From assembly GCA_026770025.1 (NCBI GenBank), contig JAMXDE010000005.1, forward strand, positions 124,001 through 188,000: DNA of 64,000 nucleotides, given 5' to 3'. The translations under genes were made by a program, and so were the position numbers. This DNA is from Craspedostauros australis. Lineage: Eukaryota > Bacillariophyta > Bacillariophyceae > Mastogloiales > Achnanthaceae. Positions 44,280 to 55,279 of this stretch are shown here, one piece after another. Each line of letters opens with the position of its first letter. Positions within the stretch are counted from its first letter, which is position 1. Under the pieces are notes generated by a model that saw only the letters and a program-made list of their open reading frames with translations, made no database searches and was not told where the DNA came from.

Positions 44280-46084
44280 TGATGATGATGATGATGAGGT
44301 GATTACCTATTGTAGCTCGTACGAGTACAACTAAGTGGACAGTAGGACGTCATACTTGGAAGGATACGAGATGTACTAGACAGCACGTGTACAAATGACA
44401 TCATACGCGTATGGTGCACAATGGCCAAACAGCACTCTCCACACAGAGGCTGAACATTCCGGATGATTGCATGCATGCTTGCAGATGCATGCTTGAACGC
44501 GACATCGCTTAGGCGACTTGCATGAACCACAGTGCTCGTACGTGCAATGCGTTTAAAGTTGTGGCGGACGTGGGCATCAATGTTCGCACAGTCTGAGCGA
44601 CGGTCGCCTGCATCATCATAGTCACATTCATTTTGCCTCGAAACCATCCAGCAGGACAGACGCAGCACAGGCGCAGTTCATGAGACCAAGCGGAGGCAAG
44701 GGAGGAGGCGATCCTTGCCGCGAACAATACGAATCGAGGTCCGTCGGAGAGCCCTGAGAATGCCGAAGCCCAAAGCGTCGGGATTGGTCATGTTGCTGCC
44801 AGTGTTGGCGATGGCGATAGCGATGACCGCAACGCAGACTGAAAAAATCGCAGGGAACCTTGGGCCAGGGTGCGATGGTCGGCCTGTCACCTCCTCCATG
44901 ATGGCACAGCACAGCCATGCTTTCTCTCTCTCTCTCTCTCTCTCGCGCGCGCAAGTGGCCAATCCGCACCATGATGCAATACGACTACTTTTCTTGGGCG
45001 TAGGAGGATTCCGACAGATCTTGACCTCGATCGAAGGGGTGGAGAGTCTGGACAGGACGCAGTGCTCGTAGTATGAACAGACGTATGGGGAAAGAGACTC
45101 TGTGCATGTCTCAGGATGTGACTTTCGCAAGACAATTGCTCGCAAGATCCTCCAACGCCAATGAACGCCGCAAGGTTGTCATCGCCTCAGACAGCTCTAA
45201 CGGAGTTGAGTGCCAACTCCGCATGTTCTTGGCGACGCTGATTCTTGCTGGAGGAATAGTAGTAGAATGAAACACGGCCACGCCACTCTCAGGGATGGTT
45301 TTGTCATCATCGTCAACAGGTGGTGGTGATGCTTCAAGGATGCTTGCCGATACCCTTCTCCGTCTTTCTTTCTCGCGTGGAAACCACCGAACACTTTCCC
45401 CCTGTCGCAAGACATGCAAAGAGCGACGAAAGCCAAGGGAGAACGGACCGTTGGCGAAGTGTTTCTTCTCTCCTCGTCGACTGACACAGGGGAGTCCGTT
45501 GTGCACGATTGGGCGACACGTATGGTGATGTCCGCCATGTCAGCGCCGAAACCATTGGGTGACACCCATCACGCCAATTGTGACAACTGTGCCAGCGGCG
45601 ACGTGGATCGGAAACTCCATGGACTTCTCACGAAGTTTTGCCTGCTCACTTGTTTTTGGTTGGCCCATGCAGTTTTCTCAATTCCATTCGGACTCGATGT
45701 CGTGTGTGAGAACACATTCCGACACACGAACAGATCACGAACAGTGCACGTCAACTGGTGATGACACCCGCAAAGCCGATCAATCAACCACTCCCGACTC
45801 GCTCTCTCGCCAACACGGCGACAAAACGAGGAACAAATACCTGCTCTCCTGTGGCAAACAGCGCAACGCGAAACTCTGGAACACAGGCGACCTCTTGGTC
45901 ATCAGACACTCACAAAATCAATCCACAAGCAACTCAAACAAGCAACTCAAACAAGCAACTCCACACCCACAGGCACCAAAGAAACGAAGCAACAAACCAA
46001 CAAAACCGAAGCAAAGCAAAGGAACCAACCACATCCTACCGAACCAACGCCAAATACCAATACTCTACTATACAGCCCAACAAA
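44280..46084. other. No gene recognised; microsatellites and an A/C-rich leader
   Basis: A GAT run follows the kinase stop (44278-44297). A CT/CG microsatellite lies at 44922-44952. The stretch 45900-46080, just upstream of paralogue 2, is A/C-rich with repeated CAAGCAACTCAAA. GTACGAGT occurs at 44318-44325. No coding region is supported. Confidence 0.5.
44922..44952. repeat. (CT)n(CG)n microsatellite
   Basis: About 11 CT dinucleotides followed by four CG dinucleotides, in an intergenic region. Confidence 0.9.
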
Positions 46085-46732
46085 ATGACAAGTCAACTGA
46101 TGAAAGCAGCATTCATGGCATCCGCACGCCGCCAAACCATGACCACAATGGGCTCTCACATGGCAGCCGCCCAAAAGAGAGAGCTGTCCACCAACGGCAA
46201 TGCGGCGCTCCTGCGTCTTCGAGATGCCCTCGAGGAGTACAGATGTCAAAAGTAAGTGCCCCCGATCACGCGCACGAACGTGGTAATGCAGGAATGCACT
46301 CATTCAATCGGCCAACCAAGCAAGAAGGAAGAAGGGTGAGCCGGCATGCACCAGCCTGTTGGTTTGCCTGCTGCGATTCATCCTTGCTCCGCCCAAACTG
46401 AATTCCTCTTTCCCTGATGCTCGCAGTCAAACTCACAGTCGCGCTCACACAACGTGTCCCTTCCTCCATTCCACGTTATTCATCTGCTCTGCGTCACCAT
46501 CGGCAACAGTTACACGCAAACGATTCCATCGCGCTTCAAGAAGGACGTCCTCAAGGCCGCAACTGTCTCCAATTCCAACACACAGATCGGCGTGGAAGGA
46601 TTGAACCGCGTCATCTGCAACATCGAGCTGCAAAACCGAGTCACATCGGATGATGTGGAAGTGCTCTTCGCAGAGTTGGGTGATGGCGGCTCGGGAATGA
46701 TACCTGTCGATCGCATGATGGCCGTCCTTTAA
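46085..46732 (+). CDS. Small protein with mitochondrial-type presequence, paralogue 2
   Basis: Exons 46085-46251 and 46510-46732; the intron has 258 bp and phase 2, and the product has 129 residues. The N-terminus MTSQLMKAAFMASARRQTMTT is basic, hydroxylated and free of acidic residues, so mitochondrial import is likely. The body matches paralogue 1: LRLRDALEEYR, then NYTQTIPSRFKKDV, then DDVEVLFAELGDGGSG and IPVDRMMAVL. The first exons of both paralogues are exactly 167 bp. Conservation is highest in RLxDALEEYR, PSRFKKD and LFAELG.G.G.IPVD.MM, which marks the functional core. Role unknown. Confidence 0.75.
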
Positions 46733-48179
46733 TTCCGCCGATCCATGACATCACGAATCAGCCCCAGTGATTGGTCGCATGCGAAGCGATGCCACCGATC
46801 AGCCCACTCGTATGTTCGACCACATAACGCACGTACAGCACCCTGTACCATTACAGGGACAGTTTGAGGGGGAAAATGGGACACATAGAACAAGCAACGT
46901 GCACTGTACCAAAACTACAAGTGTACTTAGACATGTAAGAACGACGAATAGAGAACTGCGTCAACCACAACACCCCACGCACAAACCTGCTTGTACTCGT
47001 ACTCGTACTCATGATCGCACTTCCGCATTCAGGAATGCATCACTGGACGATCCACTCTGCGGGCGTCACGCTCGCATCATGCACACTCTCTTGATTCCCA
47101 TCGCCCACATCATTCCAACAACACCAGGGTTGATGTTCCGTTCAATGCAACCACAGAAGTTGTGGTGCCTGTGCTCCCAGTTTTGTTTTCTTCATTCGTT
47201 TTCTTCCACATTCAAAGCCATTTTACTATTTCAACGCAGCTTTTTGCTTCAACGTCTTTCAGACACTATATATGTACCTTTGAATCACGAACTCCACAAG
47301 ATACCTTTTGAGTCGAGTCCACGGCATCCCGAGCATGTCATGTTTCGTTCTTGCGCCATTAGGGAGATATCGCATGTAAAATGAAGCCACCCCTGGAACC
47401 TGTCGTGGTGACAACCAGTGGGGAGCTCTCCCCAAATGTTCGCGTTCGCGTTGGATCTTGGAGGGACTGAAATAATCAAATTAATCATACAATGACGTCA
47501 TCAATACTGTCTAGCCTTATCTATGCTGTTGAGTAGCCTTCCTCGGTGGAAGACTATGACAACAGGAAGTTCCTTCCTCTCCACTTGTTGTTTCCATTCA
47601 CAGCAAACAAAAATGAATGCTCAACGCTTCCACATGCATGTTCGTGCTTGTTGGTATCACTGCCTACTGTTCCGTTTCAGTGTTTCTGTCATACAGGTCA
47701 TATTTAGCACTTGCCTTGCATGTGTTCCCACTCTAGATTTCCCCAAAGCACAGCCCCAACCCTCCTCCATCCCCAGACCGCTGCCGGCCCATCCACTGGC
47801 AGGCAGAGGTGATCCACGAGCTATGGCACATGATGCTGCAACAGCGGTCTAGTCGGAACTACGCGCTTCACGAGGAAGGAGAGCGCGATGTGATGTCCCA
47901 GCGCATGGGATTTTACTTCCAAACACTCCAAGAGCTGCCACCATGGCCCATCCCCACCCACCTTTGCCAGCTCGCCCAGCAGGTCCCAACGTCGCAGCCA
48001 CGACAGGCACAATGGCTGTTCACTCTGCTACATGCTATGTCCCACATCGCAGCTACCGTTCCCCAGCGCAAAAAGCGTGGATGTGTCGCCGCATCTCCCA
48101 GCCTGCGAGCTGGAGCCCCGAAGCTGACCGCGTGGGCGCCGCCCCGTCTCCTGCCGTTGACGTCCAGTGACGCTTAGAG
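46733..48179. other. No gene recognised
   Basis: Contains two overlapping ACTCGTAC motifs (46995-47008). Short open frames of up to 205 codons have no motif. Ends at the insertion site of the non-LTR element. Confidence 0.5.
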
Positions 48180-48198
48180 TAACATGCATGCTCTAACT
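48180..48198. repeat. 19-bp target-site duplication, left copy
   Basis: TAACATGCATGCTCTAACT recurs exactly at 52663-52681 and brackets the reverse-transcriptase element. The length and the 3' TTA tail fit target-primed reverse transcription. Confidence 0.85.
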
Positions 48199-48205
48199 GG
48201 AGGGG

Positions 48206-49858
48206 TTGGCGGAAGCAAGAGGACTCGAGGAAGTCAGAAAGCGTGCAGAACAGAAAGCGAACGACATCGGCGGCGCACAAGAAATGAGCGCGGGAGAGGC
48301 AACGGCACAACAAGTACTCCAGCTGCGGAAGAAGGAAAGAGTACGGGCGACATATCGGAGAATACGCATGGCATCAGGCAACAACGCAACGGCAGGGATA
48401 TCGATGGTGATCGCGCCCGACAGCAATGGGCAGTGGGTCGAGAGAACAGGCAAGGAGGAGATCGAGCGAGGGTGCATGGAGGAAAACAAGTGAAGGTTTC
48501 GGCAGACAGAAGAAACACCATTCATGCATGGGCAGCTTGCACAGGAGTTTGGATACCTTGGAGTAACCGACGCCGCAGAGAAAACGCTCAGCGGGACGTA
48601 TGAGCCATGACAATGGGTGGATGAAGGTGCCAAGAAGCTTCTGTCAGGGTTGCGATCGGTTGCAAGCAGAAGCATACCAGCAGGAATGATGACAGACGAA
48701 TTCCAACAAGGATGGAGGAAAGCCAAGGAGGACACATCGGCGGGACCATCAGGGTTACACTTCGGCCACTTCAAGGCCATCGCATATCACCGAGGGAACT
48801 CGGAATTTGAAGCAAGTATGACATCGGTGGCGATGGTGAGCGGATACTCATACCAACGGTGGAGGAAAGGCACGGATGTGGAATTGATGAAGAAGGCGAA
48901 TAGTTTCCGAGTCGATAAGCTCAGAACAATCGTTCTCTTTGAGGCTGACTTCAACTTTGCGAACAAAGCGATCGGAAGGAAGGCGGCCCACCAAGCGGAA
49001 CAACAAGACGGGTTCGCAGAGGAACAGTACGGCAGCAGGAAGCGGCATCGGGCGATAGACCATGCGTTGAATAAGCAACTCACAATGGACTGGGCGAGGC
49101 AAACACGAATACCAACGGTGTTATGCACTAACGACCTGAAGAGTTGCTACGATCGGATTGTACATACGGTGGTGTCGATGGGATTGCAACGGCAGGGAAT
49201 CGCACAGTCAGAAGTGGTGTGCATGTTCAGCACGCTCCAACAGCTTGAGCACTACATCAGAACTGCATACGGCGAGTCCAGACTGACGTATGGCGGTAAA
49301 AGGTGGGTGGTGCCGATGCAAGGCATTTACCAAGAGAATGGAGCGGGCCCTGTAATATGGGCGGTTATCTCCTCACCAGTGCTGGACATTATGAAACGTG
49401 AAGGGCACACCGCCAGCTTCCGAACTGTGGTGAGTAATGAGGATGTCGAAATGGTGGGCTACGCATTCGTGGACGATACAGATCTAGTTGTGAACGCACG
49501 AAATGGAGAAGATGTACAGCAAACCATACAACGCATGCAACGGAGCGTGCAATCGTGGGAGAGCCTAGCAAGGGCAACTGGCGGAGCATTGGTCGTAGAG
49601 AAATGCATGTGGTGGGCTGTCGATTTCAAGTGGAATGCGGACGGCGCATGGAGATATGCCACGGACGAGGAGACGCCAGCCGAACTGATGATGAAGGGAA
49701 CGACAGGGATACCACAGGCGATACCAAGAAGCGGGTGCCACCAGGCGTTTGAAACACTGGGAGTGAAGCTTGCGCCGGATGGCAATGACTCGGCGATCGA
49801 GACAACGCTACGGAAAAAGCGGAAAAAAGGGTTGAGAAAGTGCGAACGTGGCGCATGA
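48206..49858 (+). pseudogene. LINE reverse transcriptase, broken
   Basis: One frame runs from the left end, broken by two in-frame TGA codons (48491-48493 and 48602-48604), then is open to 49858. It carries AGPSGLHFGHFKA (finger region), LCTNDLKSCYDRI (first catalytic Asp), MQGIYQENGAGPVIW, and the active-site FVDDTDLVV. A frameshift in the run of A near 49815-49820 moves the true reading into the frame that begins WRMRQQDAEIAVRTVLMKKL. The arrangement is typical of non-LTR reverse transcriptases with palm motif A, motif B (QG..G) and motif C (xxDD). Inactive as it stands. Confidence 0.85.
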
Positions 49859-51072
49859 GACAGCAAGACGCCGAAATTGCGGTGCGAACAGTGCTGATGA
49901 AGAAGCTGGAGTATGTGTTACCGGTGGCCCAATTGTCAAGAGAGCAGTGCAACAGCATTATGAAGCCAGTGTGGAAGACTATGATGTCGAAAGTGGGCTT
50001 CAATAAGGGGTTCCCAAGAGAAATGGCGTATGCAACAGCAGGGTGGCTGGGTGCAGACCTGCATGAGTTGCATACAACGTAAGTGGTGGAACACATGAAG
50101 ATGGTCCTTGAGCATGGCGAAAGGATGACAATGACCGGCAAGCTGATGAGAGGGAGCATACAAGCAATGAAGATGGAAGTAGGAGTGGGCACATCCTTAT
50201 TTGAGATCGGATACAAGGAGTGGGAGTTCTTGGCGACAGCATGTTGGGTCAAGACCGTGTGGAAGGAAGCCAGCGAGTGCGGCATCAGGATCCGGGAGAA
50301 GACAGCAACGGCAGCGCTTGCACACGACAAAGATGAATGGCTCATGGTAGCGTTTCGCGATGCAGGCTACAGCAGGGTGCAACAAGTTCGGTTGAACCGA
50401 TGCCGCATTATCATGCAAGTGGTAAGCGTGGCAGACGTGATTGATGAGCGCCGCCAAAGAGTAATGGCCAGGCAACAGTACAGCAATGAAGGCAAATGGC
50501 GAGGACGGAGGCACATCAACTGGCCACGGCAAGGCAAGGTGCCGCGAAAGGACTGGAAGTTGTGGGACCAAGCACTCCGATGAGTAGCGACAGCGGCACG
50601 GCAAGGGACGATGTGGGATATCACAAACGTTGGCGCAATACGCAGTGATGATGGAAGGATAATATGGGCGCGAGAGAAGGCACGCAAATGGCGACGATGG
50701 AACGCATATGGAGGCAAGGCCTCAGGCGTAGCAGAATACGTACGATCGGGAGAAACGGCGAAGGAGCCGCCAGAAGACTGAAAGGTGGTCTATGTGCGGG
50801 AGCGGCCAGAACGAATGCGAGTTGTGGGTACAGGGGGCCGAGCAGGACGCCACGGAAACCAGCACAACACGCGGGTGAGACAGTCCGAGCAGCGGTGGCT
50901 GGAGGCGGTGCTCCAAGGCAAGGCGGTTATCAGTACCGATGGGTCGTACAAAAACGGACGGAGCACTGCAGCATACTCTCTCAATATCCAAGGGCAGAGG
51001 CGAGGCCAAGTGTCGGCAGCAAGCGCAGTCCCAGGGCGCGAGGAGGTAAGAGCGCATACAGAGCCGAGATAG
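49840..51072 (+). pseudogene. LINE connector and start of RNase H, with internal stops
   Basis: Continues the reverse transcriptase after the frameshift. In-frame stops lie at 50080-50082 (TAA), 50581-50583 (TGA) and 50778-50780 (TGA). The last part, ISTDGSYKNGRSTAAYSL (about 50930-50985), is the first strand of RNase H with its catalytic Asp. A further frameshift near 51050-51070 passes the reading to the 51063-52439 frame, which begins with SAYRAEIGGILQAL. Confidence 0.7.
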
Positions 51073-52439
51073 GTGGCATCCTGCAAGCCCTACGTAGGGT
51101 TGAAGCGATCATAGAGGCGCACGGGGCCGGTCCAGTGGTGCAAGGAAAGGAAATCATCGTCGCGTGTGACAACAAGATGGCCGGGATTCACGCTGTGGAA
51201 TACACTCGGGATGTGGGCGTGTCAGTGCAACACTTTGACGTGCTCCGCGAAATCCGAAGTATCCAGCGGAGGCTGAAAGTACAGCTGAAGTACAAGCATG
51301 TCTACGGCCATCAGCTGGAGCGGGACCGAGGTGTGAAACAGGATGAGTATGCAGTGTGGAACGACGACGTCGACAAAGCCGCAGGGGCAGCTCAGTCTGC
51401 GACAGCGGCGTGTGAAGACGAAGAAATGTGCCACCAGGAATGGGCGATATGGGTCGGCGGGAGAAAGGTGTGTACTGATACGGCGTCGATGCTACGAAGA
51501 TGCATTCAGGGGCGACGGACAGTACACTGGCAATGCAAAGTAGGCCGGCTCCAAAAGGAGGAAGCAGGAAAGGTCGACGTTCATGCAGCTCGACTGGCAA
51601 TGGCAAGTCTGAAGCCGTCGAGACGGAAGTGGGTGGCGAAGCACGCGTGCAGCTTTGGGCCGGTCGGGCGCAACATGCGCAAATGGAGGTTTTGGAGCAA
51701 TGACAAGTGCCCAATATGCAAAGATCAAGAAGAGACCACGGAGCATGTGATGCAATGCGCACATCCACTGGCGGTGGCGGTGCGACTCGAGGCTTTGAAG
51801 CAATGGGAGACTCAGATGATGGCGGCGAGAGGAGATGGGATGATGGTGAGAGAGCTTGTGCGACAGGTGCGTGCATGGAGCGAAGGCAGGACAGTATCTA
51901 TCGATGGCGGTCCACAGCTGAGGAAAGCAATGGAGGAACAAGCAGCGATAGGCTGGGGCATGCTGGTAAGAGGACGGTGGTCGGCAAAGTGGCAGAAGAT
52001 TCAGGAATCCACCATGCTGGCGAACGATAGCCCCGGACGGCCGGCGAATTGGATTGCGAAAGCTATGGCAGGGCTCTGGGAAGTCAGGTGGAAAGCATGG
52101 ACGGCGCGCAACAAAGTGCTGCATGAAAGCGAAGATGTGGCCGAAGCTGCCGAAATCTCCTGGGAAGCGAAGCAGGCGGTACAGGACGAGTGGCACAAAG
52201 GCACACAGGACATCGGTGGCGACGACACCAGACTGCTGACTCATACGACAGAGGCAGCGGTTCGGGCACAGTCTGTGCAGAACCAGATGCGGTGGGTCCG
52301 GCATGTCAGGGCAGCTCGACGAGCAGGGTTGCAGCGACGAACAAGAGGTCCGCTTGGACGGCGGCAACAACGGAAGACGTATGCGGCGCGACAGCGTGTA
52401 GCAGGCAGGCAGGTATGGCAGCGGCGTCTTCCACCATGA
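51050..52439 (+). pseudogene. LINE RNase H remainder and C-terminal Cys-His finger
   Basis: This frame holds the RNase H glutamate (YRAEIGGIL), the next aspartate (VACDNKMAG) and the histidine loop (YKHVYGHQ). A Cys-His motif CPICKDQEETTEHVMQC follows, the RT-associated zinc-binding type found at the end of many LINEs. The tail is Arg/Gln-rich and stops at 52439. The frame formally opens at 50664, but the part before about 51050 is out of phase with the protein. Confidence 0.75.
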
Positions 52440-52662
52440 CAGAAAAAGAATGCGAAGTGCACGGCGACAACAGTTGCGTGCCCAGTGCGGTATGTTTGAT
52501 GGCCCGTGGAATTGGCAACCCGCGGTAGACCAAGGAGTGAGAGATCTAGGTAGGTCGTTCGAGCGCAGTCGGCCCGTATGGGCTCGCTGTACGCCGGCGA
52601 CGTTAAAGCTTTCGAGGCGACCCTCGTGTGAGGGGATACTCTGTGCGTTATTATTATTATTA

Positions 52663-52681
52663 TAACATGCATGCTCTAACT
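52663..52681. repeat. 19-bp target-site duplication, right copy
   Basis: Exact copy of 48180-48198, preceded by the TTA tail. Confidence 0.85.
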
Positions 52682-54502
52682 ACACCTACACTATCTAATG
52701 CACGCTATATAATGCACACAATCGAATACACCACAAGGACAGCAGCTTCCCCAACATCATCCGTTCCTGCCGGATGACTCATGCAGAAAAACGAGGCGTC
52801 ACAAAGCGCCTACGGCGCATAGTTAAAGACTATAATCTATGTGGTAAACAACAACTACGACTTCTCCAAAACATGTCTCGACATGTGTGGAATTGGTTGC
52901 CTGAGGACAAAGCCTGCGAAAAGGCAAGGATCAGCTTCGTGCATGCTGCAACATGGCTGACTCGAACCGTTCACATCAACGATAGTCTAGGAAAGAAACA
53001 AGGCAATTCAAGAACAATGAAGATGCGAACCGAAGAAACATGTACGCTTCTGATTGGATAAAAAATTGTCAATTCAGTATACTTCCGCGTGGAGTTCGTA
53101 TTTGGCGGGACTCTTCAAATTACATGCCATGTCAAACGAAAGTTTCGTTTGACATGGCATGTAATTTGAAGAAGCGAAATTCTCATCCACCCCCCAAAAT
53201 AAATGTCTCTATCAGGTTATTTTGGACCCTGGGACTCATCAAATTACATGCGATATCTCCCTATTTTGTCATGTCAATCATCACAACTGGTCGAAGTTCG
53301 GATTCTGGGGAAAACTGGGGCGCGACTTGGGCCAACCACAACACATGACAGCGTGGTACACCAAGACCAAGATCAAGACCCAAGCAAGAGTGGCTCCTCA
53401 ACAACATCTTCAAGAAAACATCGCCACAAAGTTCGCCTACCGCGAAATGACAACGAATGCGCGATGGATCGCTGTTGTTTCTGGTCGAGAACACGCTCCT
53501 CTTGGGGACAGACCATGAGCGGCTGATGCGCGCGGTTTGGTGTGCCTTTCGGCGACGCGTACGTTCAGACACGCTCAGCACAGCACAACACAGCACATCA
53601 TGTCGTGTCATGTCATGCGAGTACTCGTATCATCACTCTCGAGCACCACACAAGTATGATGGCCACGGTCAGTGTCAACGAGATCATCCTTTGGCGCGCT
53701 CAAGACTCGTCAAGCGAATGGGCATGCCGTTGCTCTTGTTGATCAGGGAGAAACCATGGCAAGGGAAGGGAACTGCGACTTCAGATCCAAGCCAAGGCAT
53801 CACAAATTCTCATCGTTCGCACGTACTCATGTGGCGGTGGCGAGTTGCATCCATTATACTCCATACTCGTACGCGTAGAGTAGAGCAGAGTAGAGTAGAT
53901 GTTCTCGTGTTCGGTTTCGGAGGTACCGTTCTGGGTTCACATTGACGGATCTTTTGCACATCAAGGTCCGGTGTTGGATGCCGCGTACTCCCATGGCGGA
54001 GGATGCGCGGGTGCGGCACGGAGGATTTACGACACCTGATGGAAGATGGATCGCCTGTTGGTCTCTTGCAGACGGCGGAGACGACCATGAGACGGAATCG
54101 GCCGATGTTCTGTGAACACCAATCTCTCCGGACTTATGCACACGTAGGAATACATACCATGGACAACGGCAGGAGAGTGATGCTATCACTCTTCAGTTCA
54201 TGATGTCGGGTCGACACCTCCTGTAGCTTTGGTGTGATACGAGGTATGGCACTCATACATCGAAACAGATAGGCGTTGACAGAGGCAAAGACAAAGCAAG
54301 GAGGCAGACACGATGAAGCGGAACAAGGCGTTTCCATTTGGCAGATCATTGCATACAAATGTGATCACCTCATAAAGCAAACAACAGCAGCAACAGCAAC
54401 AGAGTCGGAGCCAACCAACCAGCCGACTACGATAACCTCAACTCGACTCAGCTCAGCAAAGGAAGCGAGAACAACGCCGCCATCATCCTCCCCATCGTTG
54501 CC
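52682..54502. other. Upstream region of receptor copy C; no gene recognised
   Basis: Contains a perfect long palindrome (53112-53172). Parts of 53450-54000 resemble 57600-58100 upstream of copy B (for example CATCCTTTGGCGCGCTC in both), so the duplication that made B and C included upstream DNA. No separate coding region is supported. Confidence 0.5.
53112..53172. repeat. Perfect inverted repeat, 30-bp arms, 1-nt spacer
   Basis: The arm begins TCTTCAAATTACATGCCATG and its exact reverse complement follows after a single G. A partial third copy, TCAAATTACATGC, lies at about 53239-53251. No coding frame is involved. Confidence 0.95.
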
Positions 54503-55247
54503 ATGGAGCCAAATATGCTGACCCAACCACCCGCTCCTACGAAGGAAGAAAGTGATGGCACCGTCGAGCATCACTCCGAAGATGGCAGCAACAACATTCC
54601 CTCTGACGAGAAGGAGCTCGGGTTTGGCGAGGACCTGGAAGATGGGTCTTGCCAACATTCAGTCTCCAAGACAACAAAGAAGACAGACGAATTGCAAGAA
54701 GTCTGCAACGAATCCAAAGGCAACGCGAAGCAAGCCCGTATGTGGAGGCTCATCGTGGGTGCAGCATTGCTGATCACGGCAGTCGTTGTCGCTGTCACTT
54801 GCACGACGTACATGGTAAGTGCTTCATATTGATGGCACTTAAGGATCAAGATGCTCCAGAGAATGCGCGTGTCAAGGCGTCAGTGCATTCACGACATTCA
54901 ACAGCCATTGCGTCCCTGCACCTCCATGGTGTGTTGCTGTTCTCTCACACGAACAGGTCAGTGGCTTGCCGTACGCCGCGTATTCCATGCTCGTATTCCT
55001 AGACCAGCAATGCAACCTGTCGCCATTGTCACCAACTCATCGACCATCATGAACCATCCTCTGTTCTCTGCTGCCTCAATTCACATGTCCGTCGCCACTT
55101 TTCCTTTCCAATTCGATACACCCCAACACAACATGTACCAATGCTGTATCATGCAGTTGTTGGATGACGAAGAAACAGACAACTTCGAAGCGGCCGTAAG
55201 TGAAACATGTTGCATGTCATCTTCAATTATGTTGCCACGTTGACGTT

Positions 55248-55279
<32 letters not shown>

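Larger units (their letters stand above)
48199..52661 (+). mobile_element. 5'-truncated, decayed non-LTR retrotransposon (LINE-like)
   Basis: About 4.46 kb bounded by exact 19-bp direct repeats. The coding order is reverse transcriptase, RNase H, then a Cys-His finger, with a (TTA)n tail at 52648-52661. No LTRs are seen. The left end starts inside a coding frame, so the 5' part (Gag-like and endonuclease) was lost, presumably by incomplete reverse transcription. The reading frame is broken by several stops and at least two frameshifts, so this copy cannot act on its own. The family resembles LINEs that carry RNase H; I cannot name the clade. Confidence 0.85.
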
